DNA of 64,000 bases from Mycobacterium sp. E2733 (lineage in GTDB: Bacteria; Actinomycetota; Actinomycetes; Mycobacteriales; Mycobacteriaceae), in assembly GCF_001667585.1 (NCBI RefSeq), contig NZ_LZJZ01000012.1:186001-250000 (forward strand), written 5' to 3'. Below, piece by piece: positions 1 to 8,480 of this stretch; the first letter of the stretch is position 1; each line of letters opens with the position of its first letter. The position numbers and the translations under genes are program-made. The notes beneath the pieces were generated by a model that did no database searches, was not told the DNA's origin, and saw only the letters and a program-made list of their open reading frames with translations.

Positions 1-226
1 CCGCGGCCTTATCGACAGCGATGGATGCCGTGTGGTGGCAAACGACCGCGGAGTCCGAAGCGTTCGCTACCACTTCTCGAACCGGTCCGACGACATCCGC
101 GGCTTGTTCGCCGCGGCGCTTGACCACCTCGGTATCCCGTGGACCCGGCCGAGCAAGTACGTCATAGCCGTGTATCGAAAAGCGGCGGTGGCGCGCCTCG
201 ACGAATTCGTCGGACCCAAATCGTGA
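1..226 (+). CDS. C-terminal part of a LAGLIDADG-like protein (cut by window start)
   Basis: The reading frame is open from base 2 to a TGA at 224-226, and the start lies before the window. The first visible residues, RGLIDSDGCR, match the LAGLIDADG-type core (G-L-[IF]-D-[AGS]-D-G) of homing-endonuclease folds. In actinobacteria this core is also found in WhiA-like and other DNA-binding proteins that no longer cut. The remaining 74 visible residues, with a run around SNRSDDIRGLFAAALDHLGIPW, fit the second half of such a domain. No second LAGLIDADG motif is seen in this part. It may be a resident DNA-binding protein rather than an active nuclease. The 3' end is only 16 bp from the next gene on the same strand. 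Confidence 0.6.
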   Translation, partial: RGLIDSDGCRVVANDRGVRSVRYHFSNRSDDIRGLFAAALDHLGIPWTRPSKYVIAVYRKAAVARLDEFVGPKS

Positions 227-242
227 GCGGTACCGTCAAGGG

Positions 243-623
243 GTGTCCACTACCCATCGTCGCAGGCCCGCGCTGATCGCCTTGGTGATCGTCGCGGCGT
301 GCGGTTGCCTGGCGCTGGGCTGGTGGCAGTGGACAAGGTTCCAGTCGGTCTCGGGCACGTTCCAAAACCTCGGCTATGCGCTGCAGTGGCCGCTGTTCGC
401 CTGGTTCTGCGTGTACGCGTACCGCAAATACGTCCGCTACGAAGAGATGCCACCGGAGCCCGGGCAAGACGCCGCCCTCACCGAGATACCCGCCGGCCTA
501 CTGCCCGAGCGCCCCAAGCCGATGCAACCGCCGTCCGATGACCCCGCGCTCGCGGAGTACAACGCCTACCTGGCCGAGCTTGCCAAACAAGACACCGAAA
601 AACAGAACAGGACCACCGCATGA
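243..623 (+). CDS. lprD: LprD-like lipoprotein (Rv1343c homologue)
   Basis: This 126-residue protein starts at GTG. Residues about 11-28 form one hydrophobic segment, and the sequence VAAC at about 16-19 resembles a lipobox, so it may be lipid-modified and held at the outer face of the membrane. The rest is Pro- and charge-rich (PPEPGQDAALTEIPAGLLPERPKP). The length equals that of M. tuberculosis LprD (Rv1343c). No function is known to me. The stop codon overlaps the start of the next gene by 4 bp (ATGA), so the two are probably translated together. The lipobox is imperfect, so a simple membrane anchor is the alternative. Confidence 0.75.
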   Translation: MSTTHRRRPALIALVIVAACGCLALGWWQWTRFQSVSGTFQNLGYALQWPLFAWFCVYAYRKYVRYEEMPPEPGQDAALTEIPAGLLPERPKPMQPPSDDPALAEYNAYLAELAKQDTEKQNRTTA

Positions 624-961
624 CCACACCGGAGAGATCAGCGTCGGCATTCCCCGTCGAGAAGATCCGCACCGCGTTGCTCGGCTACCGGATCATGGCG
701 TGGACGACGGGTCTGTGGCTGATCGCGCTGTGCTACGAGATCGTCTCGCATCTCGTCTTGCACCACGAGATCCGCTGGATCGAGGTGGTCCACGGTTGGG
801 TGTACTTCATCTATGTCCTGACCGCGTTCAATCTGGCGGTCAAGGTCCGCTGGCCGATTCCCAAGACGATCGGTGTCCTCCTTGCCGGCACCATCCCGCT
901 CCTGGGCATCATCGTCGAGCAAGTCCAGACCAGGGACGTAAAGGCCCGCTTCGGCCTGTAG
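620..961 (+). CDS. DUF3817-type membrane protein (Rv1342c homologue)
   Basis: A 113-residue protein with about three membrane segments (residues roughly 25-45, 57-75 and 83-100). The central part, with HHEIRWIEVVHGWVYFIYVLTAF followed by LAVKVRWP and PKTIGVLLAGTIPLLGI, is the pattern of the DUF3817 family, often annotated as integral membrane proteins. M. tuberculosis Rv1342c is the positional counterpart. It overlaps lprD by 4 bp and converges on rdgB. The function is unknown. Confidence 0.8.
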   Translation: MTTPERSASAFPVEKIRTALLGYRIMAWTTGLWLIALCYEIVSHLVLHHEIRWIEVVHGWVYFIYVLTAFNLAVKVRWPIPKTIGVLLAGTIPLLGIIVEQVQTRDVKARFGL

Positions 962-1005
962 ACCCCCGTCCGCCACACGCGCCTCTCCACGGCGCGGCAC
1001 CCGAT

Positions 1006-1064
1006 GTGCCCGCCTCACAGCGACAACGCCCGTCGCGCACTCGTTGTCGCTCGAAGGCGGGCAC
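1006..1064. terminator. Two-step inverted repeat between convergent genes
   Basis: The outer arms GTGCCCGCCT (1006-1015) and AGGCGGGCAC (1055-1064) pair perfectly over 10 bp. The inner arms AGCGACAACG (1019-1028) and CGTTGTCGCT (1042-1051) pair perfectly over another 10 bp. The 3-nt gaps between them are symmetrical. It lies between the convergent DUF3817 gene and rdgB, so a bidirectional transcription stop is the simplest role. There is no T-run on either side. It could instead be a copy of a dispersed palindromic element. Confidence 0.5.
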
Positions 1065-1125
1065 TTCGTCGATCCATCTTGCCTCGCAACGAGTGTGGCC
1101 GATGTGACCGCAGCGCGCCCGACGC

Positions 1126-1734
1126 CTATGGCGCCCCGACCAAGTCGCGCAGCGCCGGCACCAGCAAAGCGAGGGCGCGACCGCGATGGGAGACCGCGTC
1201 CTTCTCCTCGGGGCTGAGCTCGGCCGCGGTGCGGTCGGAACCCGCTGGAATGAAGACCGGGTCATACCCGAAGCCGCCGTCGCCCCGCGGTTCCCGGGCG
1301 ATGCTGCCGGGCCACTCCCCGCGGACGACGACCTCGCCGGACGGCCCGGCCACGGCGCACGCCGAGACGAACGCCGCGCCGCGGCGTTCGTCGGGCACGT
1401 CACGCAACTGCGCCAACAGCAGCGCGGTGTTGGCGGCGTCGTCGCCGTGATCACCCGACCAGCGCGCCGACAGCACGCCGGGCATGCCGTTCAAAGCGGC
1501 CACCTCCAGGCCGGAGTCGTCGGCCACCGAAGCCAGGCCCGTCGCGGCGAACGCGTCCCGCGCCTTCGCCATCGCGTTGTCCTCGAAGGTCGCGCCCGTC
1601 TCGGGCGCCTCGTCGAACGGGGGCACGTCATGCAGTGACACCAACGTCAGCCCGGACAGGCCGGCCGCGTCGAGCACCCGGCGCAATTCCGCCAGCTTCT
1701 TGCGGTTGCGGCTGGCGACCAGCAGGCGCGTCAG
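1126..1734 (-). CDS. rdgB: dITP/XTP pyrophosphatase (RdgB/HAM1 family)
   Basis: The enzyme hydrolyses non-canonical purine triphosphates (dITP, XTP) to monophosphates and so cleans the nucleotide pool. The family signature is complete only if translation starts at CTG 1734-1732: [16 protein letters not shown] contains the phosphate-binding S-R-N-x-K-K loop. Later motifs are [32 protein letters not shown] and SHRGRAL. From 1734 the protein is 202 residues, close to the family norm and to M. tuberculosis Rv1341. No ATG, GTG or TTG exists in frame between an upstream stop and this CTG. The next candidate, TTG at 1686, would remove the phosphate loop. The CTG start overlaps the rphA stop by 4 bp (CTGA), which suggests coupling. 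Confidence 0.9.
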   Translation of the reverse strand: MTRLLVASRNRKKLAELRRVLDAAGLSGLTLVSLHDVPPFDEAPETGATFEDNAMAKARDAFAATGLASVADDSGLEVAALNGMPGVLSARWSGDHGDDAANTALLLAQLRDVPDERRGAAFVSACAVAGPSGEVVVRGEWPGSIAREPRGDGGFGYDPVFIPAGSDRTAAELSPEEKDAVSHRGRALALLVPALRDLVGAP

Positions 1735-2510
1735 CTGCCGAACGCCTTCGGCGGTGCAGCGCCGTCGGGCAGCTCACCCGGATACGGAAGGGCCAGCGCC
1801 TCGCGCTGCGCCGCGAACAACTTGTCGCAGGCGGCCAGCGCCACGTCGAGCAGTTTGTCCAGCGTCGAACGCGGGAACGTCGCGCCCTCGCCCGTCCCCT
1901 GAACCTCAACGAGTGTCCCGGTATCGGTGGCGACGACGTTCATGTCGACCTCGGCCCGCGCGTCTTCCTCGTAGGGCAGGTCGACCCGCACCCTGCCGTC
2001 CACCACCCCGACGCTGACCGCCGCGATGGCACACGACAACGGTCGGGGATCGGACAACTTGCCCGCCGCCGCCAGGTAGGTCACGGCGTCGGCCAGCGCC
2101 ACGAAGGCGCCGGTGATGGCCGCGGTGCGGGTGCCGCCGTCGGCCTGCAACACGTCGCAGTCGACGGCAATGGTGTTCTCCCCCAACGCCGCCAGATCGA
2201 TGCAGGCACGCAGTGACCGGCCGATCAGTCGGCTGATCTCCTGGGTGCGCCCGGACAGACGCCCTTTCACTGCTTCGCGGTCGGAACGGGTGTGGGTTGC
2301 CGACGGCAGCATCGCGTATTCGGCGGTCAGCCACCCCAGACCCGACCCCTTGCGCCAGCGCGGCACCCCATCGGTGACGCTGGCGGTGCACATCACCTTG
2401 GTGTGGCCGAATTCGATGAGTACCGACCCCGCCGGGTGGTCGGTGAATCCGCGGGTGATGACTACGGGGCGAAGCTCGTCGTCAAGGCGGCCGTCTTCTC
2501 GTCTGGTCAC
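1731..2510 (-). CDS. rph: Ribonuclease PH
   Basis: This 259-residue phosphate-dependent 3'-5' exoribonuclease trims tRNA 3' ends and forms a hexameric ring. Recognisable parts are the N-terminal [28 protein letters not shown], the phosphate-binding region [12 protein letters not shown], and the active-site region [22 protein letters not shown] followed by the acidic [16 protein letters not shown]. The start is GTG at 2510. M. tuberculosis calls this gene rphA (Rv1340), with a nearly identical length. It follows the Rv1339-like gene with a 34-bp gap and overlaps rdgB at its 3' end. Confidence 0.95.
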   Translation of the reverse strand: MTRREDGRLDDELRPVVITRGFTDHPAGSVLIEFGHTKVMCTASVTDGVPRWRKGSGLGWLTAEYAMLPSATHTRSDREAVKGRLSGRTQEISRLIGRSLRACIDLAALGENTIAVDCDVLQADGGTRTAAITGAFVALADAVTYLAAAGKLSDPRPLSCAIAAVSVGVVDGRVRVDLPYEEDARAEVDMNVVATDTGTLVEVQGTGEGATFPRSTLDKLLDVALAACDKLFAAQREALALPYPGELPDGAAPPKAFGS

Positions 2511-2544
2511 CCGGTAACCCTAAGCCAACCCCCGCGCGGGATGC

Positions 2545-3327
2545 TCAGACCCTTTCAGAGCGGCGGATATCGAAAGATTCCCCGCACACCACCGCATGCA
2601 CGGGGCCGTCGAACTCGGCCTTGGCCTCGCTGATCACGTCCTCCCGCGAGGTCCACGGCGGGATGTGGGTCAACAACAGCTCACGAACGCCGGCCTGCGC
2701 CGCGGCCCGGCCGGCCTCGGTGCCCGACAAATGCAGAGCGGGCGGGCGGTCCGGCGAGTGCGTCCAGGAGGCTTCGCAGAGGAAGACGTCGGCATCCCGC
2801 GCCAGCTCGACAAGCTGGTCACAGACGCCGGTGTCACCGCTGTAGACGAACGAGGCGCCGGTCGAATCGGTGATCCGCAGACCGTACGACTCCGTCGGAT
2901 GGGCCACGACACGCGGCGTCACCGTGAGCGAGCCGACCGTGACCGGTTCGCCGTCAACCCAGTGCCGAACGTCGAAAATGTCTGAGCAGTCGTCGATTTC
3001 GCCGCCGTACGGTGACGAGGCCGCACCGAGCCGGGACCAAGTGTCGCCCGGGCCGTACAACAAGGCCTTACCGTCCGGGCGCGACGGGTGGTAGCGCCGC
3101 CAGACGAACAAGCCAGGCAAATCGAGGCAGTGGTCGGCGTGCAGATGGGACAAGAGCACGTGCACGGACGCGGGATCGGCGTAGCGCTGGAGCGCGCCCA
3201 GCACGCCGCCGCCGAAGTCGATGACCAACGGCGGAGTGTCCGGTGCCCGAAGCAGATATCCCGACGCGGGCGAATCCGGCCCTACCACGCTGCCCGAGCA
3301 GCCGAGCACGGTTATTCGCACGGACAC
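2545..3327 (-). CDS. Metallo-beta-lactamase-fold cAMP phosphodiesterase (Rv1339 homologue)
   Basis: A 260-residue protein of the metallo-beta-lactamase superfamily (RNase Z-like branch). The metal-binding signature SHLHADHCLDLPG (HxHxDH), the later histidine in VVAHPTESYGLRI, the GDTG metal aspartate (YSGDTGVCD) and a distal LLTHIPPW histidine are present. The M. tuberculosis homologue Rv1339 has been described as an atypical cyclic-AMP phosphodiesterase affecting envelope permeability and drug tolerance. I chose GTG 3327 because VSVRITVLGCSGSVVGPD begins the conserved core. An open frame continues upstream through the 55-bp repeat array, but that stretch is a translated repeat. A membrane adenylate cyclase lies elsewhere in the window. 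Confidence 0.88.
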   Translation of the reverse strand: MSVRITVLGCSGSVVGPDSPASGYLLRAPDTPPLVIDFGGGVLGALQRYADPASVHVLLSHLHADHCLDLPGLFVWRRYHPSRPDGKALLYGPGDTWSRLGAASSPYGGEIDDCSDIFDVRHWVDGEPVTVGSLTVTPRVVAHPTESYGLRITDSTGASFVYSGDTGVCDQLVELARDADVFLCEASWTHSPDRPPALHLSGTEAGRAAAQAGVRELLLTHIPPWTSREDVISEAKAEFDGPVHAVVCGESFDIRRSERV

Positions 3328-3401
3328 TACTGTGCCATGCCCGATAGGACCGTGACGAAAACATCGCCGCATTGGTGTGATGAGAATCTCGTCTGGCGCA
3401 A

Positions 3402-3563
3402 TGGCGATCGCGAGCGCGGCGAAGCCGGGCGAGGCGGGTCGCCACCATCGGCGCAGTGGCGATCGCGAGCGCGGCGAAGCCGGGCGAGGCGGGTCGCCAC
3501 CATCGGCGCAGTGGTGATCGCGCGCGCGGCGAAGCCGGGCGAGGCGGGTCGCCACCATCGGCA
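3402..3563. repeat. Tandem repeat, three copies of a 55-bp unit (VNTR/MIRU-like)
   Basis: Units begin at 3402, 3457 and 3512 with an exact 55-bp period. Each reads roughly TGGCGATCGCGAGCGCGGCG, then AAGCCGGGCGAGGCGGGTCG, then CCACCATCGGCGCAG. The copies differ at a few bases (GTGATCGCGCGC in the third). The array ends against the murI stop codon (3564-3566). Size, GC content and placement in a gap between co-directional genes match mycobacterial interspersed repetitive units, whose copy number varies between strains. Confidence 0.85.
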
Positions 3564-4379
3564 CTAGTCGATCCGCACGTGGTGAACGGGCTGCACACCG
3601 GTGACCGCGGGACCGAGGAACCGCGCGGCCAGTTTCGTGAATGCCTCCGGGTCACCGGTGGCTTCGAAGACCCGGGTCGCGGGCGCCGCGTCATGCGGAC
3701 GCAGCAGGTCGCTCTCGGTGAGCACCCGGAGCACCTCCTTGGCGGTTTCCTCGGCGCTCGACACCAGGGTCACGTGCTCGCCCATCGCCAGCTGGATCAA
3801 ACCGGACAGCAGTGGGTAGTGCGTGCACCCGAGCACCAGGGTGTCGACCTGGGCACGCTGCAGCGGCTCGAGGTACCCCTCGGCCAGCCCGAGCACCTGA
3901 CGGCCACTGGTCACGCCGCGCTCCACGAAGTCGACGAAGCGCGGACAGGCCACCGCGGTGATCTCGGTGTCTCGGGCGGCGGCAAACGCGTCCTGGTAGG
4001 CGTGCGAGTTGATGGTCGCCCGGGTACCGATGACACCGATGCGACCGTTGCGGGTCGTGGCGACGGCACGACGCACCGCCGGCAGGATGACCTCGACGAC
4101 CGGCACGTCGTACCGCTCGCGGGCATCCCGCAGGCAGGCCGCGGACGCGGTGTTGCACGCGATCACCAACGCCTTGACCCCGCGCCCGACAAGATCGTCC
4201 CCGATGGCCAACGCGTGCGCGCGGACCTCGGGAATGGTCAGCGGGCCATACGGCCCGTGGCCGGTGTCGCCCACATAGACGATGTCCTCGTCGGGCAATT
4301 GGTCGATGATTGCCCGCGCGACGGTCAGTCCTCCGACGCCGGAGTCGAAGATCCCGACGGGAGCCAACGGCGAGCTCAT
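3564..4379 (-). CDS. murI: Glutamate racemase
   Basis: MurI makes D-glutamate for peptidoglycan from L-glutamate without a cofactor. The 271-residue product has the paired catalytic cysteines in VIACNTASA (about residue 75) and [11 protein letters not shown] (about 185), and the N-terminal [14 protein letters not shown] and [10 protein letters not shown] motifs. ATG 4379 is chosen because [14 protein letters not shown] fits the family start, and because it overlaps the rhomboid stop by 4 bp (ATGA). An open frame continues upstream inside the rhomboid gene but is a shadow. M. tuberculosis MurI (Rv1338) is also 271 residues. Confidence 0.96.
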   Translation of the reverse strand: MSSPLAPVGIFDSGVGGLTVARAIIDQLPDEDIVYVGDTGHGPYGPLTIPEVRAHALAIGDDLVGRGVKALVIACNTASAACLRDARERYDVPVVEVILPAVRRAVATTRNGRIGVIGTRATINSHAYQDAFAAARDTEITAVACPRFVDFVERGVTSGRQVLGLAEGYLEPLQRAQVDTLVLGCTHYPLLSGLIQLAMGEHVTLVSSAEETAKEVLRVLTESDLLRPHDAAPATRVFEATGDPEAFTKLAARFLGPAVTGVQPVHHVRID

Positions 4380-5056
4380 GTCTTGGTGCGCGGCGCGGCG
4401 GCGCCGGCCTTTCTCTTCGCGCGCGCTTTGCGTTCCGGCGCGGACAACCAATACGCGGCGACGACGCCGGCGATCGCACCGCACAGGTGGCCCTGCCACG
4501 ACACGCCACCGCATCTGCCGAGCACCGGCATGGCACCCAACAAGACGCCGCCGTAGGCGAACAACACCACCAGCCCGATCGCGATGTCGGCGAACCTGCG
4601 CACGAAGATCCCAAACACGAGCAGGAAGGCCAGCCAGCCGAAGATCAGGCCCGAGGCCCCGATGTGATCGGTCGGCCCGCAGGAACTGCCCACGTTCCCG
4701 ATGAGCCAAGTGCCGAAGCCGCCGAGGATCCACACGATCGCCGTGGCCCACACGAACCGGCTCAAACCGGCCAACGTCATCAGGAACCCCAGCACCAACA
4801 GCGGGACCGTGTTGGCCATCAGATGTTGCCAACTGGCGTGCAAGACCGGGGAAAAGACGATGCCCCACAGCCCGTCGACCTCGAGCGGTCTGATGCCGTT
4901 CTCGTCCAGGGAGTGCCGCGTCAGTTGGTCGATCAGCTCAATGAGGTAGAGCAGCGCGACAAAGGTGAGGATGGTGGCCCCGCCGACCACCCACGCGGGA
5001 CGCTTTGGCTGGGTCACCGGCGCGCCCGATCGTCCCTGCGGGGTGGTCTTACCCAT
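4376..5056 (-). CDS. Rhomboid-family intramembrane serine protease (Rv1337 homologue)
   Basis: A 226-residue polytopic membrane protein with about six membrane segments. The rhomboid catalytic pair is visible: the serine in the GASG motif ([12 protein letters not shown], about 135) and the histidine in [11 protein letters not shown] (about 193). The conserved [15 protein letters not shown] stretch precedes them. Rhomboids cut membrane-spanning substrates; the target here is unknown. The C-terminus is basic ([13 protein letters not shown]). It overlaps murI by 4 bp. Upstream, the S58 peptidase gene ends only 36 bp away, where M. tuberculosis has mec-cysO-cysM. Confidence 0.9.
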   Translation of the reverse strand: MGKTTPQGRSGAPVTQPKRPAWVVGGATILTFVALLYLIELIDQLTRHSLDENGIRPLEVDGLWGIVFSPVLHASWQHLMANTVPLLVLGFLMTLAGLSRFVWATAIVWILGGFGTWLIGNVGSSCGPTDHIGASGLIFGWLAFLLVFGIFVRRFADIAIGLVVLFAYGGVLLGAMPVLGRCGGVSWQGHLCGAIAGVVAAYWLSAPERKARAKRKAGAAAPRTKT

Positions 5057-5092
5057 AGCTGCAGGTTACCGGCGCGGACGGCGGGGAGCTTC

Positions 5093-6157
5093 TCATCGCG
5101 CAAACGCTCCGGGCAGCACGTCGCGATAGGTCGGTATGCCCGCCACCGAATCCGCGGCGAGCACGCCCACCAGCACCGCACGCGCCAGGCAGTCGGCCGC
5201 GGCGGCGCCGACCTCCGCGGCCAGCCGCATCTCCGGCGAAAACGAGGCGGGCCCGTCGGGCGGGGGCGGCACCTCTACCGCCCCGGTGGCCAGCGCGAAC
5301 ACGGTGTCGCCGTCGTACGGCGTGTGCGCCGGCCGGATCGTACGGGCGAGACCGTCCTGCGCGGCCACGGCGACGCGCCGGCACGCGGCCGGGCTGAGCG
5401 CCGCGTCGGTCGCCACCACCCCGATGACCGTGTTGAGCGGGTTCTCCAGCGGGCTGGACGCGGTCGGCAACTGCGCGAAGGCGTCGATCTCCGCCGGCGG
5501 CGGTGGCCGCAGCGCGAATTCCTGAATCAGGTCCGCCATCCAGGGCAGGCCGGTGGCCCGGTCGGCGACGTCGCCGGCCGAGTTCACCGCGACCACCGCG
5601 CCGACGGACACCCCGCACGGCAGCGCCGTCGACGCCGTCCCGACACCGCCCTTGAACACCCCGGCGCGCGCCCCGACGCCGGCGCCGACGCTCCCGACCG
5701 GCGGCGCCCCCTCGCCACTCGCGGCGGCTTCACAGGCCAGGTAGCCGAACTCCGCCGTCGGGCGACGGTCCCAGCCCCCGACCGGCAGATCGAAGATCAC
5801 GGCGCCGGGCACGATGGGCACCACCCCGCCATCCATCGCCACGCCGCGTTCCCGTTCTTCCAGCCAGCGCATCACACCGTCGGCGGCGGCCAAACCGTAG
5901 GCGCTGCCGCCGGCGAGCAGAACGGCGTCGACGTAGCGCACGGTATTGGCCGGGTCCAGCAGGTCGGTCTCCCGGGTACCGGGCGCGCCGCCGCGGCAGT
6001 CGACCGCCCCCACGGTCCCCGGCGGGGTCAGCACGACGGTGACACCGCAGGCCCATCCGGCCCCCATGGTCGCGTCCGGGTCGAGTCGATGATGGTGACC
6101 GACGCGAATGCCCCCGACGTCGGTGATGGCGTTCATCCGGCCGGCGACGTGGCTCAT
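5093..6157 (-). CDS. P1/S58-family peptidase (DmpA-like aminopeptidase, Rv1333 homologue)
   Basis: A 354-residue member of the S58 (DmpA/P1) peptidase family. These enzymes are made as one chain and cut themselves before a catalytic Ser or Thr to give an N-terminal nucleophile. Visible features are the N-terminal NAITDVGGIRVGHHHR, the glycine-rich LLAGGSAYGLAAADGVMRWLEE, the VFKGGVGTAST region where the cleavage nucleophile is expected, and TPYDGDTVFALATG. The natural substrate is not known. The start ATG 6157 overlaps the aosR stop by 4 bp; a second ATG at 6136 begins the strongly conserved part. Downstream comes the rhomboid gene, not mec. Confidence 0.87.
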   Translation of the reverse strand: MSHVAGRMNAITDVGGIRVGHHHRLDPDATMGAGWACGVTVVLTPPGTVGAVDCRGGAPGTRETDLLDPANTVRYVDAVLLAGGSAYGLAAADGVMRWLEERERGVAMDGGVVPIVPGAVIFDLPVGGWDRRPTAEFGYLACEAAASGEGAPPVGSVGAGVGARAGVFKGGVGTASTALPCGVSVGAVVAVNSAGDVADRATGLPWMADLIQEFALRPPPPAEIDAFAQLPTASSPLENPLNTVIGVVATDAALSPAACRRVAVAAQDGLARTIRPAHTPYDGDTVFALATGAVEVPPPPDGPASFSPEMRLAAEVGAAAADCLARAVLVGVLAADSVAGIPTYRDVLPGAFAR

Positions 6158-6735
6158 CGGGGCCCCATGAGCGTCAGGACGAGGTATTCCTGCAAGACGG
6201 TCAACCACTGGTACACGTCGAAGTGCACGGCCAACGGGTGGTCCGCGGGCAGCCGCTCCGGCCCCTCCGGGCCGACCTCGAGCATGACTCCCAGCGTCAG
6301 CCGGATGTCGTTGACCGCCGCCACCCAGGCGTTCGCGTCCTCCTCGGTCAGGTCGAACCGGCCTCCGTCATCCGGCACGGTATCCAACAACCGCTGCGCC
6401 GCAAGGCGTTTGGCGTCGATGATCTCGGGCTCGTGCAGGCTGCGCAGCGCAGCGTTGAGGCTATCGGCGGCATCGGAAGCCGACGGGTCATCGTCGTCTG
6501 GATGGAAGAAATCAGGTAGCAGCCGGCGCAAGGTCGGGTCCTTCGGCGGATTGCTGTTTCCGGCCCTTATGCCGGTGATCTCCTCGAGTTCGTCTGCGGG
6601 CGAGGATGATTCACGCTCATCGAGCAATCCGACCATGGCGGTTGCCAGGTTCTTCAGCAGGGCCGCCTCGTGTGACGCCAGGGCGGACCGGAAACGGGGA
6701 CCGTCCGCGGTCTCGACGCGCTTCCACTTGCGCAC
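6154..6735 (-). CDS. aosR: AosR/DUF2017-family regulator (Rv1332 homologue), without cysteines
   Basis: A 193-residue acidic protein (PDFFHPDDDDPSASDAADSLN in the middle) matching M. tuberculosis Rv1332, described as AosR, an actinomycete-specific redox-responsive factor. In M. tuberculosis a single intramolecular disulphide lets AosR bind SigH and raise expression of the mec-cysO-cysM cysteine pathway. This copy has no cysteine at all, so it cannot form that disulphide. The start is GTG 6735; the upstream codons run in frame to the clpS stop with no other start and no Cys codon. It lies 24 bp after clpS and overlaps the S58 peptidase gene. Confidence 0.85.
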   Translation of the reverse strand: MRKWKRVETADGPRFRSALASHEAALLKNLATAMVGLLDERESSSPADELEEITGIRAGNSNPPKDPTLRRLLPDFFHPDDDDPSASDAADSLNAALRSLHEPEIIDAKRLAAQRLLDTVPDDGGRFDLTEEDANAWVAAVNDIRLTLGVMLEVGPEGPERLPADHPLAVHFDVYQWLTVLQEYLVLTLMGPR

Positions 6736-6759
6736 AGGTGATCGCCGCGGCCTCGAGTA

Positions 6760-7065
6760 TCAGCGGTCCTGCTGCAGCGTCGCCCACAACCCGGCGGCAT
6801 GCAGCTTGGACACGTCGACTTCCATGGACTCGCGGCTGCCCGCCGACACCACCGCCCTGCCCTCGTTGTGCACCTGCAACATCAGCTTGGTGGCGTGCGG
6901 CTCGCTGTAGCCGAACAACTTCTGGAATACATACGTCACGTAGGTCATCAGGTTGACCGGGTCATCCCACACGATCGTGACCCACGGACTCGCCGTGACG
7001 TCTACCGGAGCGGACTCGCGTTGTCCTGTAGTGCCCGGCTTAGTGGGCGCTGACATAACAACCAT
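6760..7065 (-). CDS. clpS: ATP-dependent Clp protease adaptor ClpS
   Basis: ClpS delivers N-degron substrates to the ClpC1-ClpP protease. The 101-residue protein has the N-degron pocket residues in [20 protein letters not shown] (D-D-P-x-N) and the [24 protein letters not shown] core. Three ATG codons lie close together (7074, 7065, 7056). I take 7065 because it gives the same length as M. tuberculosis ClpS (Rv1331, 101 residues). It is transcribed away from pncB across a gap of about 67 bp that must hold both promoters. Confidence 0.93.
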   Translation of the reverse strand: MVVMSAPTKPGTTGQRESAPVDVTASPWVTIVWDDPVNLMTYVTYVFQKLFGYSEPHATKLMLQVHNEGRAVVSAGSRESMEVDVSKLHAAGLWATLQQDR

Positions 7066-7132
7066 GGCCTCCACGATACCGAGGGACCGGCGGAGTTTCC
7101 GAGCCCCCGGCGGCAGCCGATACCGTTATGGA

Positions 7133-8446
7133 ATGAACGACCCGGTGGTAACTGGGCTGCTTACCGACAAGTACGAGTTGACGATGCTGGCCGCCGCGCT
7201 GCGGGACGGCACCGCCGATCGCCCAACGACCTTCGAATTGTTCGCGCGCCGACTCCCCGAGGGGCGCCGCTACGGCGTGGTGTGCGGGACCGGCCGGTTG
7301 CTCGAAGCGTTGCCGCAGTTCGGCTTCGACGCCGAGGCGCTGCAGTTGCTGGCCGAATTCCTCGATCCAGATGCGTTGCGGTACTTGCGCGACTTCCGCT
7401 TCCGCGGCGATATCGACGGTTACGCCGAAGGCGAGCTGTACTTCCCCGGCTCTCCCGTCTTGTCGGTAACCGGCACTTTCGCCGAATGTGTCGTGCTCGA
7501 GACGCTGGCGTTGTCGATCTTCAACCACGACACGGCGGTCGCGTCGGCAGCGGCGCGAATGGTGAGCGCTGCCCGGGACCGTCCACTGATCGAGATGGGG
7601 TCACGACGAACCCACGAACACGCCGCGATCGCCGCGGCGCGCGCCGCCTACATCGCCGGCTTCGCCGCGTCTTCCAACCTCGAGGCCCAGCGCCGATACG
7701 GCATCCCTGCGCAGGGCACCTCGGCGCACGCGTTCACCATGCTGCACGCGAGCGGCGAGCCCGCCGAAGTGACTGAACTGGCCGCGTTCCGCGCTCAGGT
7801 CGACACACTGGGCGTGGACACCACGCTGCTGGTGGACACCTACGACGTGACGACCGGCGTGGCCAACGCCGTGGCCGCCGCCGGGGAGTCGCTCGGCGCG
7901 GTCCGGATCGACTCCGGCGAGTTGGGCGTGCTGGCCCGCCAGGTCCGCGAACAACTCGACGGGTTGGGAGCCACCGGCACCCGCATCGTGGTCTCCAGCG
8001 ACCTCGACGAATTCTCCATCGCCGCCCTGGGCGCCGAACCGGTGGACAGTTACGGCGTCGGCACGTCGCTCGTTACCGGCTCGGGCGCGCCGACGGCGAA
8101 CATGGTCTACAAACTTGTTGAGGTCGACGGAATGCCGGTGCAGAAGCGCAGCAGCCACAAGGAATCCCGCGGAGGCCGCAAAGAGGCGCTGCGTCTGGCA
8201 CGCACCTCCGGCACCGTCACCGAGGAGCTGGTGTATCCGGCGGGCCGCCGGCCCTCGGTCACCGAACCGTTCCGGGTGTTGACCGTTCCGCTGGTCCGCG
8301 GCGGCGACGTGGTGTCCAAACCGAATGTGGCCGCGGCGCGCGAGCTGGTAGCTTCCGGGCTGCGCAGTCTGCCGTGGGAAGGGCTGAACCTCTCCCACGG
8401 CGAACCCGCGATCCCGACGACGCAGATCCCCGCCGGCCGGCGGTAG
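7133..8446 (+). CDS. pncB1: Nicotinate phosphoribosyltransferase (PncB1)
   Basis: It converts nicotinate plus PRPP to nicotinate mononucleotide in the Preiss-Handler salvage route to NAD. The 437-residue product begins MNDPVVTGLLTDKYELTMLAAALRDG, typical of the family. It carries the EMGSRRTHEHAAIAAARAAYIAGF region with the active-site histidine, IDSGELGVLARQVR (ribose-phosphate binding) and DSYGVGTSLVTG. ATG 7133 is the only start that gives this N-terminus; the open frame before it is non-coding. M. tuberculosis PncB1 is Rv1330c. The dinG gene follows 34 bp downstream on the same strand. Confidence 0.93.
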   Translation: MNDPVVTGLLTDKYELTMLAAALRDGTADRPTTFELFARRLPEGRRYGVVCGTGRLLEALPQFGFDAEALQLLAEFLDPDALRYLRDFRFRGDIDGYAEGELYFPGSPVLSVTGTFAECVVLETLALSIFNHDTAVASAAARMVSAARDRPLIEMGSRRTHEHAAIAAARAAYIAGFAASSNLEAQRRYGIPAQGTSAHAFTMLHASGEPAEVTELAAFRAQVDTLGVDTTLLVDTYDVTTGVANAVAAAGESLGAVRIDSGELGVLARQVREQLDGLGATGTRIVVSSDLDEFSIAALGAEPVDSYGVGTSLVTGSGAPTANMVYKLVEVDGMPVQKRSSHKESRGGRKEALRLARTSGTVTEELVYPAGRRPSVTEPFRVLTVPLVRGGDVVSKPNVAAARELVASGLRSLPWEGLNLSHGEPAIPTTQIPAGRR

Positions 8447-8480
8447 CACCGCAGAGCAAAAGAGGCTTCCCACGTCCGAA

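Noticed and set aside
3328..3564. N-terminal extension of the phosphodiesterase gene through the 55-bp repeats
   Set aside because: The repeated Arg-rich peptide is only the translated repeat; the conserved protein begins at GTG 3327.
4310..6910. 866-codon open frame antisense to murI, rhomboid, S58 peptidase and aosR
   Set aside because: It is a high-GC shadow; the opposite strand carries four recognised genes with conserved motifs, and the translation is Arg/His-rich without domains.
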